The translations under genes were made by a program, and so were the position numbers. From contig OMIW01000089.1 of the NCBI GenBank assembly GCA_900299205.1, positions 1 through 6,680 on the forward strand: DNA of 6,680 nucleotides, read 5' to 3'. The notes below the pieces were generated by a model. That model was not told the origin of the DNA, ran no database searches, and saw only the letters and a program-made list of their open reading frames with translations. Positions 4,769-6,680 of this stretch are shown here, piece by piece. The stretch comes from Pseudomonadota bacterium. Its GTDB lineage: Bacteria; Bdellovibrionota_C; UBA2361; OMIW01. Each line of letters opens with the position of its first letter. Within the stretch, counting starts at the first letter, position 1.

Positions 4769-6680
4769 ATGGCTCGAAGATACGCGAAGCAGGACTTTCA
4801 GGAGATTCGTCGCGAAGACCGTCGTAATGCGGTTCAGCGAAGCGTGTGGGCTGCGGCTGCGATGGGTGCCATCTGTTCTAGCCCCCTAGGAGATGCCCTT
4901 CCTCCGCACATGTTAGCGGCGCTAGGGCTGTTGCCGACACTTCTATTCGGTCAAACAGCAGGATTGCTGGCCGAGTATGCAGGGATCGAGCGAGAGAGGA
5001 AGGAGGAGAGCAACCGGAGGCGGGGTAAACAGGTTCTGGGGATGCCGCCTCAACGGGATGCGATTGAGCGGCTTGTCAGCGATGCTCAGGCGCGTGGCAA
5101 GAAGGTTGTGGATAGGTATTTAGTCGGTTTTGAGTTGGAGACTGGCAAGCCACTTTATGTTGACGATGATGATATCATCACCCATGGCTGCGTCTTCGCG
5201 AAGACAGGGGTGGGAAAGACTCTCTGGCTCGAGTCGCTTATGCTTCAGCAGATGGCGCGTGGAAGAGCGAGTGGCTTTACCTTCATCGATGCAAAGCGAG
5301 ATTCGGGTACCCTCGCGCACATAATCCTTATGGCTCTTGTCACGGGTAGAATTGAGGATCTCATTGTTATCGATCCGTTTGACCCAATTCATGCCTACAA
5401 TTTTGTGATGACTAACCAACGAGCCGATGTCAAGGCGAGAAAGGTTCTTCGAGCGGGGTTGCCGCCCACGAGCGATCAAAGCGCGACCAAGCACTACGAC
5501 CGTCTTGCTGCAGATTCGATTTATCGGATCGTGCGGGCCCTAGAGAGTATGGGACTGGCATGGTCCATTCGCGATGTGGCGGTAGCGCTATCCGCGTTTA
5601 ACGTCGCGTATCCTCAGCTGAGAAGTCTGCTTCATCGGATCGGAGCCCGGCAGGCGATGGTAGAGTTGGGACATCTTGCGGCGAGTTATCGAGATCTGAA
5701 GGGCCAGCTCGATATGCGGAGGATAACCGATAATCTTCGGGGCATTGCCTCAGAGTTGCACTCAATCTCAGCTGGTGATGCGGGATCGGTGTTTTGCTCC
5801 CGATATACTGACTTAGTTCTCACTGATGCAATTTTGCGGGGTAAGATAATCTACTTCATGCTACCCCGACTTGAGGAGGCGGAGAGTGCTGCGAGAATGG
5901 TCAAGGTTTTTCGTGAGGATCTAGAGGTTTCAATCGGAGAGATTACTTCGTCTCGAGTCTATAATCTTGAGGATCCGCACCTTGTGATTATTGATGAGGG
6001 TTCGTCGACATTTGGGCCGACCTGGGCAAACCTCTTTGAGCTTGCGCGTAAGGGAAGGTTTGCGCTCCTTTTCGGAGCGCAATCGACTGGTGGTCTGACG
6101 GATGCCTCGATTGGGCTGAGCGAGGCCTTTTATGAACGGGTCATGGCTAACGTAAACCTTAAAGTCATGATGCGGATCGGTGACAACAGAACCGCCATGG
6201 ACATGACCGAGTGGATCGGTAAGGTTACGACGATGAAGAAGTCCATAGGGGCGGGAGTGACCATGGGCAAGAGTCAAAACTTATTCAAGGGCAATCTTGA
6301 TTTCTCGACGAAGATGACAGGAAACGAATCCCAGAATATTTCCTTCTCTGAGGATGAAGAGGATCTCGTGAGTTCTGAGGAGCTCAAGCACGAGATGGCG
6401 GCTGAGAAAGGGCTTGCGTGGTTCGACCTGGGGGATGGTCGACCGGTGAAGGGGCGAGCCTTTTGGTTCAACTCAGAACTACCGGAGACCTGGGAGGGAC
6501 GAGAGTTCCTCCCCCAACTTGAGCGATTCGATCAGGATGAGGTTGGGCTTGCTGATTGGGTTGATGAGCAAATTCTTGTCCGAGAGCAGCAAGAGTCTGC
6601 TTCGTCCGGCGCGGTGCAGCCGCCTCCGCGGGGAATGGGTCAGCCCGGACGGCCGATGGGGCCCGGGGGAGGGGGAATGG
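4769..6680 (+). CDS. Type IV coupling ATPase (TraD/DotL type), 3' end beyond right edge
   Basis: ATG 4769 opens a frame that stays open to the window end (637 residues). Coupling proteins are hexameric inner-membrane ATPases that deliver DNA or protein substrates to the type IV channel. Hydrophobic stretches at about 26-38 and 44-68 form a short membrane anchor. The P-loop is AKTGVGKT (144-151), with K150-T151 as the nucleotide-binding pair and Ala where the first Gly is usual. GFTFIDAKRDSGTLAHI follows, a typical strand after the P-loop in this family. Walker B is HLVIIDE (404-410) and the conserved Gln motif is FGAQSTGGL (435-443). The stretch from RGIASELHSI to IIYFMLPRLEEAE resembles the TraD/TraG C-terminal recognition domain. 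The visible end is Pro/Gly-rich (about 616-637). ATG is set by GGAGGT 8 bases upstream; the gap to the previous stop is 3 bases. Whether it is closest to TraD (SXT/TOL), TrbC or DotL cannot be settled by eye; the preceding DotM-like gene favours DotL/TrbC. Confidence 0.9.
   Translation, partial: MARRYAKQDFQEIRREDRRNAVQRSVWAAAAMGAICSSPLGDALPPHMLAALGLLPTLLFGQTAGLLAEYAGIERERKEESNRRRGKQVLGMPPQRDAIERLVSDAQARGKKVVDRYLVGFELETGKPLYVDDDDIITHGCVFAKTGVGKTLWLESLMLQQMARGRASGFTFIDAKRDSGTLAHIILMALVTGRIEDLIVIDPFDPIHAYNFVMTNQRADVKARKVLRAGLPPTSDQSATKHYDRLAADSIYRIVRALESMGLAWSIRDVAVALSAFNVAYPQLRSLLHRIGARQAMVELGHLAASYRDLKGQLDMRRITDNLRGIASELHSISAGDAGSVFCSRYTDLVLTDAILRGKIIYFMLPRLEEAESAARMVKVFREDLEVSIGEITSSRVYNLEDPHLVIIDEGSSTFGPTWANLFELARKGRFALLFGAQSTGGLTDASIGLSEAFYERVMANVNLKVMMRIGDNRTAMDMTEWIGKVTTMKKSIGAGVTMGKSQNLFKGNLDFSTKMTGNESQNISFSEDEEDLVSSEELKHEMAAEKGLAWFDLGDGRPVKGRAFWFNSELPETWEGREFLPQLERFDQDEVGLADWVDEQILVREQQESASSGAVQPPPRGMGQPGRPMGPGGGGM

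Noticed and set aside
5120-5494. Minus-strand open frame of 124 codons inside the coupling ATPase
   Set aside because: It covers the reverse complement of the P-loop region of a clearly real gene and encodes nothing recognisable.

Overview
This 6.7-kb window holds part of a type IV secretion / conjugation gene cluster of a Gram-negative bacterium. The evidence is a set of F-type mating-pair-formation genes (TraL-, TraE- and TraK-like) on the minus strand, and a large two-TM membrane protein followed by a TraD/DotL-type coupling ATPase on the plus strand. A TraK-type secretin-like protein with a signal peptide implies an outer membrane. Base composition is moderate (estimated by eye at low-to-mid 50s % GC), and GTG/TTG starts and strong Shine-Dalgarno sites are used. 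No relaxase, integrase, replication gene, RNA gene, insertion sequence or CRISPR array is visible, so I cannot tell whether this is a plasmid, an ICE or a fixed chromosomal system, and I do not name a taxon.

Layout. From about 2285 leftward (minus strand) runs a four-gene operon: a small exported protein of unknown function, a TraL-like inner-membrane protein, a TraE-like (VirB8-like) bitopic protein, and a TraK-like periplasmic/outer-membrane protein that runs off the left edge. TraL-TraE-TraK is the gene order of F, SXT/R391 and related MPF-F systems, and a traB-like gene would be expected just outside the window. From 2684 rightward (plus strand) runs a second operon: a protein of about 693 residues with two TM segments near the N-terminus and a large cytoplasmic part, then, 3 bases after its stop, a P-loop coupling ATPase that runs off the right edge. 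The two operons diverge from a 398-base non-coding region that carries an 8-bp perfect inverted repeat and an 18/19-bp direct repeat, and is probably the control region of both.

How they could work together. TraL, TraE and TraK contribute to the envelope-spanning channel (and in F-like systems to pilus assembly). The coupling ATPase would bring DNA or protein substrate to that channel. The large membrane protein is probably its partner, in the way DotM/TrbA partners DotL/TrbC in type IVB systems. If correct, the locus joins an F-type channel to a type-IVB-like coupling module, which is the most interesting feature of the window. The DotM relationship rests on architecture and gene order, not on a confirmed alignment.
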